Below, piece by piece: positions 16,472 through 25,705 of a stretch of 64,000 nucleotides of DNA. A program made the position numbers and the translations under genes. Each line of letters opens with the position of its first letter. The first letter of the stretch is position 1. This DNA is from Neptunicoccus cionae (lineage in GTDB: Bacteria > Pseudomonadota > Alphaproteobacteria > Rhodobacterales > Rhodobacteraceae). The notes beneath the pieces were generated by a model. The model did not search any database. It was not told where the DNA came from and saw only the letters and a program-made list of their open reading frames with translations. Location: assembly GCF_002860325.1 (NCBI RefSeq), contig NZ_PKOJ01000006.1:1-64000 (forward strand), read 5' to 3'.

Positions 16472-18082
16472 ATGACCCTTCGCACAGTCAGAAATTCCGC
16501 TCCGGCCTTCCCGGTTGTTGCGCTGGTCCTGACTTTGCTGTTGCTTCTCGCCGGTCCGGTGCTCGCCAAAGAACGTGTCGCCCTTCTGATTGGCAACAGT
16601 CGGTACGACAATTCAGCCCTGTCCCTGAAGAATCCGGCCAACGATGTCGCTGCCATGGCGCAAAAGCTTGCCGCGCTCGGCTTTGTCGTGATCTCGGCGC
16701 AGGATGCGTCCCGTACCGATATGGACCGCGCCTTGGGCGCCTTTGAACGGCAGTTGAAGGGCGCAGAGCTCGGGCTGTTCTTTTATGCCGGTCACGGCAG
16801 TCAGGCGGGGGGTGAAAACTTCTTACTGGCAACTGATTTTCAGGGGACAACCTCCGCCGCCGTCAAACAATATTCCCTGACACTTGGTCGGGTGCGCGAC
16901 GCCTTTGCCAAGGCCAAACCCGATGCGGGAATTGTGATCCTTGACGCCTGTCGCGACAATCCGCTGGCCATCACTCTGGAGCAAACGGGCAAGCCGGTTG
17001 GGCTGGCACGGGCGAAATCCGCGACCGGACTACTGGTGGCCTATGCGACAGATCCGGGTAATGTGGCGTTTGAGGGGACAGGCAATAACTCCATCTTCAC
17101 CACGGCCTTGCTGAAACACATCAACGAGCCCGGACTGGACGTGCGACTGATGTTCGGGCGGGTGCGTCAGGATGTTGTGCTGCGCACACGCGGGGCACAG
17201 GTTCCATGGGTCGAGGAAAGCCTGATTGGTGAGTATTCCATGAACCCGTCGATGGCGTCGGGCGGGCGTGAAGCGATGATCGCGCGGGACATCGAAATGT
17301 GGCGTAGCGTCAGCGGCGAGACCACACCACAAGCCTATCAAGCCTATCTTGACGCTTTCCCAAGCGGCATGTTCCGGGACTTTGCGGCCCAACGGATTGC
17401 AAGGCTCAGCTATTCGGCCAATCTGACGCAAGAAGATAAACCTTTGAAGGTGGCAGAACTAGATGTGACCAGCGACACCAGCAAAATTGCCGCCGCACTC
17501 GGCATTCTCGGGTTCGCCCCGCAAAGCCGAAGTGCACCGGATATCGAGGAACTGGAACTGGCTGCTGCCGCCTATCGTGCCTCGCTCGGAAAAGATGCAG
17601 CACTGACACAGGACAATCTCTTTGCCGATGCCTCGCGGCTGCTGCTTTATCTTGGCGGCAATGTAGGCAAGCAGATACAGGTGGATATCGCCGCCTTGTC
17701 CAGCATCGACCAGACGCTGATCGTAGCGCGGGATGCCTATGAAGAACTGGAACAGGTTGCCGCCGGAGACGAAAGCGCAAAGCCCATACTTGAACAGGCC
17801 CGCGCAGATATCGCCGCAATAGAGCGCGCCCAGACCGAAGTGCTGGCCCAACTGGATCAGGAACGGGCCTATTACGAAGAACTGATGGAACAGGCCAATG
17901 CGAATTTCCCCGATTATATGGTGGAACGTACAATCGGGATCGCGGTGACGCGCTCTGCCCCTGTGGACGACGAAAAACTCGCCAGTCGCGCCAAACTGTT
18001 CCTCAAACATGTCAATCAGGCAGCCGATGCCGAAACCCAAGGATCCTATCAATGGCTTTCCGATTTCCTGCCTCAAAGCTGA
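16472..18082 (+). CDS. Secreted caspase-like (peptidase C14) protein
   Basis: This 536-residue protein has a signal peptide (residues 1-32, ending VLAK) and a caspase p20-like domain (33-260) with the His-Cys dyad intact: H108 in YAGHGS and C150 in LDACRDNP. The C-terminal 250 residues are helical and unassigned. Bacterial caspase homologues cut after Arg or Lys, or act as scaffolds. The signal peptide places it in the periplasm. ATG at 16472 lies 6 nt after AGGAG and is preferred over ATG at 16466, which would abut the RBS. The 3' end overlaps the next gene by 31 bp. Confidence 0.9.
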   Translation: MTLRTVRNSAPAFPVVALVLTLLLLLAGPVLAKERVALLIGNSRYDNSALSLKNPANDVAAMAQKLAALGFVVISAQDASRTDMDRALGAFERQLKGAELGLFFYAGHGSQAGGENFLLATDFQGTTSAAVKQYSLTLGRVRDAFAKAKPDAGIVILDACRDNPLAITLEQTGKPVGLARAKSATGLLVAYATDPGNVAFEGTGNNSIFTTALLKHINEPGLDVRLMFGRVRQDVVLRTRGAQVPWVEESLIGEYSMNPSMASGGREAMIARDIEMWRSVSGETTPQAYQAYLDAFPSGMFRDFAAQRIARLSYSANLTQEDKPLKVAELDVTSDTSKIAAALGILGFAPQSRSAPDIEELELAAAAYRASLGKDAALTQDNLFADASRLLLYLGGNVGKQIQVDIAALSSIDQTLIVARDAYEELEQVAAGDESAKPILEQARADIAAIERAQTEVLAQLDQERAYYEELMEQANANFPDYMVERTIGIAVTRSAPVDDEKLASRAKLFLKHVNQAADAETQGSYQWLSDFLPQS

Positions 18083-18762
18083 TCGCAGGCGCCCTGACAC
18101 CACTTTTGCTGGTAGGCCTCTCCGCCTGTGCGGTCTCGCCGAACGACCCGATGGGCGGGCAGCGGGCCTTTAGCTGGCAACCGGAAACCGCCGAGGAAAA
18201 GGCCCTGCGCCATAAGGCCGAGGCACTGCAAGCCACGGTCGGCGAAGGCGGTATGGCAGGGTTTGCCGTGGGTGCCTTGCTTGGCGGGTTGACCGGCGGG
18301 ATGCAGGGTGCCTTTGCCGGTGCGCGTCTGGGCCGGTTTATCGGCGCGGCCTCCGGTGTTTATGTACGCGGCCTGCAAGAGGATTTTGCAAATCGCGAGG
18401 CACAGCTTAACCAGCTGGCCGCCGATCTGGAAGCCAACAACCGCGATCTGGAAAGCGCAATCGCCACCATGCGCGCCGTACTTGTCCAGCAGCGGGCAAG
18501 ACTGGCGGCAGCGCGGGCTACAGGCAACGGCATAGCCATACGTCAGGCACAAGAACAGGCTTCCGGCAATCTGGCCGTGATGAACAAAGCGATTGAAGCA
18601 GCCGTCCAGCGACAGGATGTTTTTGGCGAGGCCCGCTCCCTTCTCGCAGTGGACAGTGCGCCAAGCGCCGCCACAGCCCCCGCCGCAGAACGCTATTCCG
18701 CGCTGGCGGACCGCATTTCAGCCATGCGCTCCATCGCAACAACGCTGGTTTCGGAGATCTGA
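18052..18762 (+). CDS. Lipoprotein with glycine-zipper segment
   Basis: The 236-residue product has a type II signal with lipobox LSAC (Cys at about residue 26), so it is a lipoprotein. Residues 65-105 hold a glycine-zipper (GGMAGFAVGALLGGLTGG and following), often seen in proteins that insert in or associate with membranes. The rest is a long helical coiled-coil region. ATG at 18052 has AAGGA upstream and lies within the end of the caspase-like gene. No named family was recognised. Confidence 0.8.
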   Translation: MAFRFPASKLIAGALTPLLLVGLSACAVSPNDPMGGQRAFSWQPETAEEKALRHKAEALQATVGEGGMAGFAVGALLGGLTGGMQGAFAGARLGRFIGAASGVYVRGLQEDFANREAQLNQLAADLEANNRDLESAIATMRAVLVQQRARLAAARATGNGIAIRQAQEQASGNLAVMNKAIEAAVQRQDVFGEARSLLAVDSAPSAATAPAAERYSALADRISAMRSIATTLVSEI

Positions 18763-18763
18763 T

Positions 18764-19243
18764 ATGCCCCATCACGCCCAACGCCAACGTTCTTTATTTT
18801 CGCGCAGCCTGACCCTTTGCGCAGCCCTGCTGCTGACCAGCGCCTGCACCCAGAGGGGCAATCTCGATGATCCGGCCTACGGCGGCTTTTTTAACGGGAT
18901 CGAGAATATCTCGGACGGCACCTATGACGCGCGGATCGCAACCCGCGAAGAACGGGTTTCAGCCCTGCAACAGCGACAGCAACGCCTGCTGGTAGAGCGC
19001 AACTCCCTGTCCCGTCAGGTCTCTGCCCACCAGAACGCACTGGCGCGCTTGCAGCAGGACATTATCGTGTCAAAAATCCGGATCGGAGAGCAGAACATCA
19101 CGCCGCAAACGCAAGCCCGCATTTCAAAAGCACTCAGCCCGCCCCCCTCGGGGCAGACTGATGCAGAGCGGCTGGCAAACCTGCAAAAGACCATCGCGGA
19201 CACCCGCAAATTGGCAGAAACACTGGCAAAACTTGCAGGATGA
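18764..19243 (+). CDS. Small coiled-coil lipoprotein
   Basis: The start is ATG at 18764, 1 bp after the previous stop and preceded by GGAG. The 159-residue product has a lipobox LTSAC (Cys near residue 28) followed by a helical, Gln- and Arg-rich coiled coil (residues 60-110). It looks like a companion of the glycine-zipper lipoprotein before it. Two lipoproteins next to a membrane kinase recall TagQ-type lipoproteins in T6SS phosphorylation pathways, but there is no sequence match that I can assert. Confidence 0.75.
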   Translation: MPHHAQRQRSLFSRSLTLCAALLLTSACTQRGNLDDPAYGGFFNGIENISDGTYDARIATREERVSALQQRQQRLLVERNSLSRQVSAHQNALARLQQDIIVSKIRIGEQNITPQTQARISKALSPPPSGQTDAERLANLQKTIADTRKLAETLAKLAG

Positions 19244-19315
19244 CGAAAAGCTGCGCTACTCTCTTGCTGAAGGACACGGTATTCACCGTGTCGCCCCCAT
19301 GAAAAGGACCACCCA

Positions 19316-21643
19316 TTGAGCGATCCTTCTGAAACCGGCATCCTGTCCACGGGCGATGTGCTGAACAATACATATGTGATCGCGGAACTTGTGGCCTCGG
19401 GCGGCACAGGAGAAGTCTACCGCGCCACCAACCGGGTTTCCGGGCGCGAGATTGCTGTCAAAATCCTGAAAGCGGAATATGCGCAGGATGAACAGTTCAT
19501 CAACCTGATGAAGCGGGAAGCCTCGGTCTTGCATGAAGTCATCGACCCTTCTGTGGTGCGTTACTACGACCTGCTGGAAAGCGACAGCCACGGCGGATTT
19601 CTGTTCATCGTCATGGAGTTTATCGAGGGTCGTTCGCTTGCAGACGAGATGAAGGACAAAGGCCCGCTTGACGAAACCACGCTCCTTGAAGTGGCAGAAA
19701 GGGTGCTTTGCGGGTTGAAGGCAGCCCACGAAAAGAACGCGTTTCACCGCGATCTTTCGCCGGACAACATCCTGCTGCGCGGCGGCGAACCCAAACAGGC
19801 CACGCTGATCGATTTCGGCATTGCCAAGGATGTGAATGAAGGGGCAAAAACCGTTGTAGGCGGGGGGTTTGCGGGAAAATATCAATACGCCTCCCCCGAA
19901 CAGATGGAAGGGCGCAGTGATGCGCGCTCCGACTTGTATTCCCTTGGCATGACCCTGATGGGGGCCTATCGCGGGCAATCGCCCAATGCGGGGTCTTCCC
20001 TGATGCAGATCATCAGTGCCAAAGCGGTTAAACCGGATATTTCGGATATGACCGGCCCCTTGGCTGCACTGGTTTCGCGACTGGTTGAACCTGATCCCGC
20101 CGACCGTTTGCAAACGGCACAAGACGCACTGGAATTTCTGCATCTTCTGGGTGAAGACGACGAGAAAACGGTAATCCTTCCAGCCGGCGGCCCACCGCCA
20201 CGGACAACGCCACCGGAAGCGTCACCGCAAACCGCCGCTACGGGCACCCACGGCGGCCCTGCCGCTGGTGTTGAAACATCACCCCAAAAAAAATCCTCCC
20301 GCACCGGACTATACGCCGGTACCGCTGTTGCCGTAATTCTCGCGCTGGGAGCTGCTGGCTGGTTCAGCGGACAGTTCGGCCCTGCCCCGACCGAACCTGT
20401 ACCTGCCCCTGTGTCTGCCAGTGTAGCTTCGGAAACGGGCGACAGCACGCCAACAACCACCTCCGCCACGGTCACACCGGAGCCGGAGACCGAAAATCTC
20501 GCCCAGACCACGCCCGAACCGGAGCCGCTTCCCCTTGCCGACCCGTTTGTGCTGACCATCGAGCGCAGCTCACCTGATGATCCCTTGCGCCTGATCGGCA
20601 ACCTACCGTCAGAAGATGCCGTGCCCGCAGTAACAACACAGCTTGAACAGAAGCTGAACGCTTTTGCGGTTCTTTCGGATGTAACACCCGCACGAGGCGA
20701 ACCCTTCGCGGGATGGAGCGAACGGGTTATCAAAATCGCACTTTTGTTTGAGACAATCGAAAGCTGGACGGTCTCTGCCAACGATATGGACGTGATCCTG
20801 ATCGCAAAAGCACAGAACGAGCTGGAGAAAACCGCGCTCCTTAACGGGGCGAAAGCGGCGATCGAGGGTACCAAACTGGCGCTGGTGGACAGGATCGAAG
20901 TTGAGATACCGCCCGTTGCGCTCGACGATCTGGAGTTCGGCCTGCAGGACATGGCCAGTTGCGGACCACTGAGCCTGACGGGAGGCCGGGATGGTGCGCT
21001 CGGGCCGGACGATGCTCTGGACGTTTCAGGCAACATAGCAGTGGCAGCGGATATGTCCCGCGTTCAGGCTTACCTGTCCCAGATGGCACCGGGACGAGAC
21101 ATCTCGTCCGATCTGAATATCCTCAACCCAAGTGTTTGTTCCTTGCTGCGTCTGCTGCCCGAAGAACTGTCAGACGCTTTGGAGATCGACTACAGCTATG
21201 GCACTAAATCCGAAACGGTAGAGGGGGACATCTTTCGTATCGGGGAAAATCCGGTAATTGACATTCGCCTTCCCAAAGATCGCAGCGGCTTTCTCAATGT
21301 GGTGTTTGTGGATCTGGCGGAACAGGTGTTCCACCTTCTGCCCCATCAGGCGCGCACACAAAACACGCTTCAGGACATCGGAACTGTTGCCGGAGAAACC
21401 CGCACGGTACGTGTCGCTTATCCGGTTGCCGAAGCTTCAATCGAAAAGCTGGGGTTTAAAGTTGTCGAACCTGTGGGCGCAAATATCCTGCTGGCGATTG
21501 TCAGCGACACGCCCCTGTTTGATGAAATCCGCCCCCGTGCCGAAAGCAGCGGCGCTTTCATCGAAGCGCTGAACGACAGGCTGGAAGATTTGCCCGACGA
21601 AGGTGCCCTTGTGAACTACCGCTTCATGATGACATTGGAATAA
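19316..21643 (+). CDS. Membrane Ser/Thr protein kinase (PpkA-like) with periplasmic C-terminal region
   Basis: This 775-residue protein has an N-terminal Hanks-type kinase domain with all key elements: Gly loop GGTGEV (29-34), K49 in AVKIL, HRD at 144-146, DFG at 166-168 and the SPE motif. A Pro/Thr-rich linker is followed by one transmembrane helix (about 331-350), placing the C-terminal 400 residues in the periplasm. That part contains a BON-like stretch (DPLRLIGNLPSEDAV) and a final DUF4384-like segment. The start is TTG at 19316 with AGGA 7 nt upstream. T6SS kinases such as PpkA trigger assembly through Fha; no fha or phosphatase gene is in the window. Confidence 0.9.
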   Translation: MSDPSETGILSTGDVLNNTYVIAELVASGGTGEVYRATNRVSGREIAVKILKAEYAQDEQFINLMKREASVLHEVIDPSVVRYYDLLESDSHGGFLFIVMEFIEGRSLADEMKDKGPLDETTLLEVAERVLCGLKAAHEKNAFHRDLSPDNILLRGGEPKQATLIDFGIAKDVNEGAKTVVGGGFAGKYQYASPEQMEGRSDARSDLYSLGMTLMGAYRGQSPNAGSSLMQIISAKAVKPDISDMTGPLAALVSRLVEPDPADRLQTAQDALEFLHLLGEDDEKTVILPAGGPPPRTTPPEASPQTAATGTHGGPAAGVETSPQKKSSRTGLYAGTAVAVILALGAAGWFSGQFGPAPTEPVPAPVSASVASETGDSTPTTTSATVTPEPETENLAQTTPEPEPLPLADPFVLTIERSSPDDPLRLIGNLPSEDAVPAVTTQLEQKLNAFAVLSDVTPARGEPFAGWSERVIKIALLFETIESWTVSANDMDVILIAKAQNELEKTALLNGAKAAIEGTKLALVDRIEVEIPPVALDDLEFGLQDMASCGPLSLTGGRDGALGPDDALDVSGNIAVAADMSRVQAYLSQMAPGRDISSDLNILNPSVCSLLRLLPEELSDALEIDYSYGTKSETVEGDIFRIGENPVIDIRLPKDRSGFLNVVFVDLAEQVFHLLPHQARTQNTLQDIGTVAGETRTVRVAYPVAEASIEKLGFKVVEPVGANILLAIVSDTPLFDEIRPRAESSGAFIEALNDRLEDLPDEGALVNYRFMMTLE

Positions 21644-21771
21644 CCGCAGGGCATTCCGCCAAAGAGTGACTTTTTCAACATTGTGTTTTCCCAAAAGCTG
21701 TTAGATCAACTAAAATAGTGGAAACACCCCCTAAATTTATTTTCCATTCACCCCTTTGCAGGAGCCGTGTA

Positions 21772-22518
21772 ATGACTTTTCTTAGAATAACCGCCACCGG
21801 ATTGACCCTTTTTGCACTTCTAACCCCATCTGTGCAGGCTGAAGAAATGACCGCGGAGGATATCCTTCAGAGATTGCAGGCCCAACGCAGCCGTACGCTG
21901 GGATTTGTCGAAGCCTCCAAGCCGGAAGGAGGCTCTGCCGAGGAAACAGCAGTGACAATGGCACCGGTTGATGCAGGGGAAGGCAGTTCGGCACCATCAG
22001 TAAATTCGACTGGTCTGACCCTGCAGGCAAGTGATCAGGGCAGCGGCACATCAGGCCTGCAACTTAGCGCGACGCAAGATCAAACCGGCACACAAGCGGC
22101 CCCTTCTGTTGTTTCGGGCAATGGCGCTGAAGCCATGCCAACACTGGCAACCGCGTCAGCAACGCCACCTGAAAAAGAGGCGATGACGATTGATCTGACG
22201 ATCTATTTCGACTTTGACAGTGCCCTGTTGCAGCCGAAGTCCAAAACACAACTGACCGCGCTATGTGCCGCGATCAAGGCTGACACGGGTGAAGGCACCT
22301 ACCAGATTATCGGCCATACGGATGCCAAGGGTAAAGCCAGCTATAACAAGCGACTGTCACAAGCCCGTGCCGATGAGGTGGTCCGCTATATGACCACAAG
22401 TTGCGGCATCGAAAAGTCCCGCTTGCAAGCGGTTGGCGCAGGTGAGGAACGTCTCAAGACACCCGAAGATCCGCGCGCACCGGAAAACCGCCGTGTCGAG
22501 GTGCAGGTTCTCAGCTAG
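21772..22518 (+). CDS. OmpA-domain envelope protein
   Basis: The 248-residue product has a signal peptide (cleavage near VQAEE, residue 23), a Ser/Gly/Thr-rich low-complexity stretch (40-135) and a C-terminal OmpA-like peptidoglycan-binding domain (about 140-248) with TIYFDFDSALL, IIGHTDAKG, YNKRLSQARADEV and the final NRRVEV motif. ATG at 21772 with GGAG 7 nt upstream is chosen over GTG at 21718. It has no lipobox, so it is probably periplasmic and wall-bound. It closes the module that begins at 14312. Confidence 0.88.
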   Translation: MTFLRITATGLTLFALLTPSVQAEEMTAEDILQRLQAQRSRTLGFVEASKPEGGSAEETAVTMAPVDAGEGSSAPSVNSTGLTLQASDQGSGTSGLQLSATQDQTGTQAAPSVVSGNGAEAMPTLATASATPPEKEAMTIDLTIYFDFDSALLQPKSKTQLTALCAAIKADTGEGTYQIIGHTDAKGKASYNKRLSQARADEVVRYMTTSCGIEKSRLQAVGAGEERLKTPEDPRAPENRRVEVQVLS

Positions 22519-22543
22519 CAGAACTTTAAAGCGAAGCCTTCGG

Positions 22544-22568
22544 CAGCCGCACTATCGTGATGCGGCTG
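22544..22568 (+). terminator. Weak hairpin terminator after the OmpA-domain gene
   Basis: An 8-bp perfect stem (22544-22551 with 22561-22568) and 9-nt loop, followed by TCTTTG. The tail is short, so termination may be partial. Confidence 0.45.
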
Positions 22569-22698
22569 TCTTTGCATCCGGAACACACACTGCCAATTTA
22601 ATAAACCCGCGCCCGAAGCGCACTTTGCCTTGCCGGCAAGAGCGGTTATGACTGCGAGAGCCCCGTTGACGGGCAGATAACAGACGGACCAGATCGAA

Positions 22699-23139
22699 AT
22701 GAGCAAGCTAGTCACCGTGTTGAACGGCCCTAACCTGAACCTTCTGGGGCAGCGCCAGCCGGAAATCTACGGTTCTGACACGCTTGCCGATGTGGAAAAA
22801 GGCTGCGCAGAAGTGGCGGCGCAATACGGTCTGCGCTCTGAACTGCTGCAATCCAACCACGAAGGCGTTCTGGTGGATATGATCCAAACCTGCCGCGAGA
22901 CATCCGCAGGGATCATTATCAATCCGGCTGCCTATTCCCACACCTCCGTGGCGATTCTCGACGCGCTGAACACTTTTGACGGTCCGGTACTGGAGGTGCA
23001 TATCTCCAACATCCACCACCGCGAATCCTTCCGGCATCATTCCTACGTGACCCAAAGGGCCGATTCCGCGATTATCGGTATGGGGGTTGAGGGCTATTAC
23101 CTGTGCATGCACCGGATGGGGAGTTTGCTCGGCGGGTGA
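22699..23139 (+). CDS. aroQ: 3-dehydroquinate dehydratase, type II
   Basis: AroQ (146 residues, usual length) removes water from 3-dehydroquinate in the shikimate pathway. Type II markers are present: [17 protein letters not shown] with the catalytic tyrosine, [13 protein letters not shown] for substrate binding, and [17 protein letters not shown] with the catalytic histidine. It stands alone after the T6SS module, before a tRNA gene on the other strand. Confidence 0.97.
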   Translation: MSKLVTVLNGPNLNLLGQRQPEIYGSDTLADVEKGCAEVAAQYGLRSELLQSNHEGVLVDMIQTCRETSAGIIINPAAYSHTSVAILDALNTFDGPVLEVHISNIHHRESFRHHSYVTQRADSAIIGMGVEGYYLCMHRMGSLLGG

Positions 23140-23228
23140 GATCCTGCCAGCACTTTTTCACGCCACAAACACAGCGGCAGGACCGCACTAGCAGTCTGTT
23201 AAACCTGTCTTTATCGGTGAAAACCCTT

Positions 23229-23315
23229 TGGTGCGGCCGAGAAGACTCGAACTTCCACTCCGGTTAAGGAACAGCGACCTCAACGCTGCGCGTCTACCAA
23301 TTCCGCCACGGCCGC
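23229..23315 (-). tRNA. tRNA-Leu (anticodon GAG)
   Basis: The minus strand folds as an 87-nt class II tRNA. The acceptor stem is GCGGCCG with CGGCCGC, followed by A and an encoded CCA. The D arm is TGGCGGAATTGGTAGACGC. The anticodon stem is CAGCG with CGCTG and loop TTGAGGT, giving anticodon GAG. A long variable arm and the TTCGAGT T-loop follow. It reads the leucine codons CUC and CUU. Confidence 0.97.
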
Positions 23316-23382
23316 ACGCGAGGTAGGCAGCGTATAGCCAAGGCAAAACCTGATGTGAAGTGCAAAATGTTCTCTGGTGCAA

Positions 23383-23871
23383 TTAATTCCGCAGATCGCG
23401 GTGAAACCTCTGTGATATGAACATTCCCACAATCAGAAATACTGCGGTGGCGAGGGAAAAAACGACCCATGGCTCTGTCGGTTGGAACAAATTGTTCATC
23501 ACGCGGTTTGGCAGGAAGGAAAACAGACCGGCGATTCCGATAGCCATGGCATAGAGTCGCCACATGATGCGCTTATGTGCTGCGATATTACGCTTCCGGA
23601 TCTGCCAGATTGCCCCCGCCAAACCAATAAGCGTGACCACTGACAGTATATGGATCGGAGAGAACCGCCCGACGACCTGCAACTCCCGGATAAAGAAAGA
23701 GCTGAGCGCCGCCGCCGCCATTGCCAGCACCCAGATGTAGCCGGAAACCTTGTGCAGCCGGTCCCTGCGCCGCCGCAGCAACGCCAGGGGCCCCAGCAGC
23801 GCTGCCAGAACCGCTGTCGCCACATGGACCTGAATAACCGGACCTGCTTCTGCCAATGCTGTGAATTCCAT
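23383..23871 (-). CDS. DUF2306-type membrane protein
   Basis: This 162-residue protein has four hydrophobic segments (about 12-32, 45-62, 72-90 and 108-152) and a conserved His before the second segment (RLHKVSGYIWV), as in the DUF2306/predicted-membrane family. The biochemical role is unknown. It is divergently transcribed from the membrane LytTR gene that follows, which suggests this regulator may control it. Confidence 0.8.
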   Translation of the reverse strand: MEFTALAEAGPVIQVHVATAVLAALLGPLALLRRRRDRLHKVSGYIWVLAMAAAALSSFFIRELQVVGRFSPIHILSVVTLIGLAGAIWQIRKRNIAAHKRIMWRLYAMAIGIAGLFSFLPNRVMNNLFQPTEPWVVFSLATAVFLIVGMFISQRFHRDLRN

Positions 23872-23967
23872 CTTTCAACTCCTGTTGCTGATATTGAAGG
23901 TTGGTTTATACTTCCGGTGTGGCCTTCGCTTCGGCCAGCAGATCTTCGCAAGCTACGGGATAAACGC

Positions 23968-24798
23968 TTGAAAACAGGGCATTCGTCACTCACGCTGCGT
24001 AGGATACGAAGCGATTTAACTTCTCGGGGGACGTTGCTCGGGCTGATCGGGGCTTCAATCGTGCTGGGGCTGTCCGGACCATTCGGTACTTTTGAAAGCC
24101 TGACCTCCCTACCCCGTTTTGCCTATTGGGCCATGGTGGTTCTGTGCACTTATACCGGTGCGATTTTCGTGATCTCCACAGCCAAACAGTATTTGCCGCA
24201 GCATTGGCCTGTCTATCTGCTGAACGGCGCAGCCGGTGCGCTGGCGGGGCCGGTGGTGACGCTGATTGTAACGCTGATCAATTTCGCAACATTTCCCGAT
24301 GCTGCCGGAGGGCTGAATTCCCTGTCTTCCTTGCCGGTGTTGATGCTCTATTGTTCGCTGATCACCATTGCAGTTGCCGTTCTTGTGGGACAGGCGGACG
24401 GCAATCCCAGCGAACCATCCGAAGAGGCAAAACCGGCGCAGCCCCCGCCCTTGCTGGCGCGATTGCCTTACGACTTGCGCGGGTCTCTGGTCTCTCTTCA
24501 GGCGCAGGATCATTATGTGCAGGTTACAACAACAAAGGGCAGCACGATGGTGTTGATGCGGATTGCGGATGCCATTGCCGAAACCGGATCTGTTGACGGA
24601 TTGAAAACCCATCGTTCCTATTGGGTGGCGATCGCGCAAGTGTCCAGCGCAGAGCAGATCGGAGAGCGGGGACGCCTGATCCTGCAAAACGGAAGCGCAG
24701 TACCGGTGAGCCGCAAATATATGCCGGCGCTGAAAGAAGCCGGTCTGTTTCCCCGTCAGGGGATTACGCAGTCGGCAACACCGACAATAGGGGTTTGA
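23968..24798 (+). CDS. Membrane-bound LytTR-family DNA-binding regulator
   Basis: The protein has four transmembrane segments in its N-terminal half and a C-terminal LytTR DNA-binding domain (residues 170-270) with the typical [26 protein letters not shown] and PVSRKYMP blocks. Such proteins bind DNA while embedded in the membrane, without a separate sensor kinase. The start is uncertain: TTG at 23968 gives 276 residues and GTG at 23917 adds 17. Neither has a strong RBS. It is divergent from the DUF2306 gene and 32 bp before lipB. Confidence 0.83.
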   Translation: MKTGHSSLTLRRIRSDLTSRGTLLGLIGASIVLGLSGPFGTFESLTSLPRFAYWAMVVLCTYTGAIFVISTAKQYLPQHWPVYLLNGAAGALAGPVVTLIVTLINFATFPDAAGGLNSLSSLPVLMLYCSLITIAVAVLVGQADGNPSEPSEEAKPAQPPPLLARLPYDLRGSLVSLQAQDHYVQVTTTKGSTMVLMRIADAIAETGSVDGLKTHRSYWVAIAQVSSAEQIGERGRLILQNGSAVPVSRKYMPALKEAGLFPRQGITQSATPTIGV

Positions 24799-24830
24799 CA
24801 GCTTCGCAAAGTTCCGGCACTTCCCCTTTT

Positions 24831-25481
24831 ATGGTAGACTGGATCACATCACAGGGGTTTGTCCCCTACCCCGATGCCGTTGCGCAGATGGAAACCCATG
24901 TGGAGTCCATGATCCGCAGAGGCGCGGACGAGCGTATCTGGCTGCTGGAGCACCCTCCCCTTTATACGGCTGGCACTTCGGCAGATATTAACGATCTGAC
25001 CGATCCGGACAGATTTCCGGTCTACACTTCCAAACGGGGTGGACAATATACCTATCACGGACCGGGGCAGCGGGTGGCCTATGCCATGCTTGACCTGAAC
25101 AGACGGGGCCGCGATGTGCGCAAGTTTGTCTGGAACCTTGAAGAATGGGTTATCCGCACACTGGCGGAGTTCAACGTCAAAGGAGAGCGGCGCGAAGGCC
25201 GTGTCGGGGTTTGGGTGGTGCGCCAAGACAAACCGCTGACAGCGCTCGGCACGCCGCCTGAAGACAAGATTGCTGCAATCGGGGTGCGATTGCGCAAATG
25301 GACCAGTTTTCACGGAATCTGCATCAACGTAGAGCCGGACCTGTCCCATTACGACGGCATTGTACCCTGCGGTATAGCCGAACACGGTGTTACATCCCTT
25401 GTAGATCTGGGCCTGCCGGTCACGCTTGAAGATCTGGATATGGCCCTGCAAATGTGTTTTTCACAAGTATTTACGGATTAA
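24831..25481 (+). CDS. lipB: Octanoyltransferase LipB
   Basis: LipB (216 residues, normal length) moves octanoyl groups from acyl-carrier protein to lipoyl domains, the first step of lipoate synthesis. The Cys-Lys dyad is visible: C in [15 protein letters not shown], and K in [15 protein letters not shown]. The TYHGPGQ motif is present. ATG at 24831 matches the family start. The lipoyl domains in PdhB and PdhC of this window are its likely substrates. Confidence 0.96.
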   Translation: MVDWITSQGFVPYPDAVAQMETHVESMIRRGADERIWLLEHPPLYTAGTSADINDLTDPDRFPVYTSKRGGQYTYHGPGQRVAYAMLDLNRRGRDVRKFVWNLEEWVIRTLAEFNVKGERREGRVGVWVVRQDKPLTALGTPPEDKIAAIGVRLRKWTSFHGICINVEPDLSHYDGIVPCGIAEHGVTSLVDLGLPVTLEDLDMALQMCFSQVFTD

Positions 25482-25705
25482 TCCCGTCTCTTTTTAGAGA
25501 AAATGCCTGTTATTTGTGCTAGAACACGACTGGATTACCAAATATCGCCGCACCCGCCTGTCCTGCGACAGATGCTCCCGCCTGTGACATGCGACTTTTA
25601 ATCGGCTTGAGACACCCTATGGGCTGGGGTATGTAGGCGGCGGGTATCTGCGGACCCCGGAAACGGGGATTCGCGGCAACAAAAGACGTGTCAGGAGAAA
25701 CAAGC

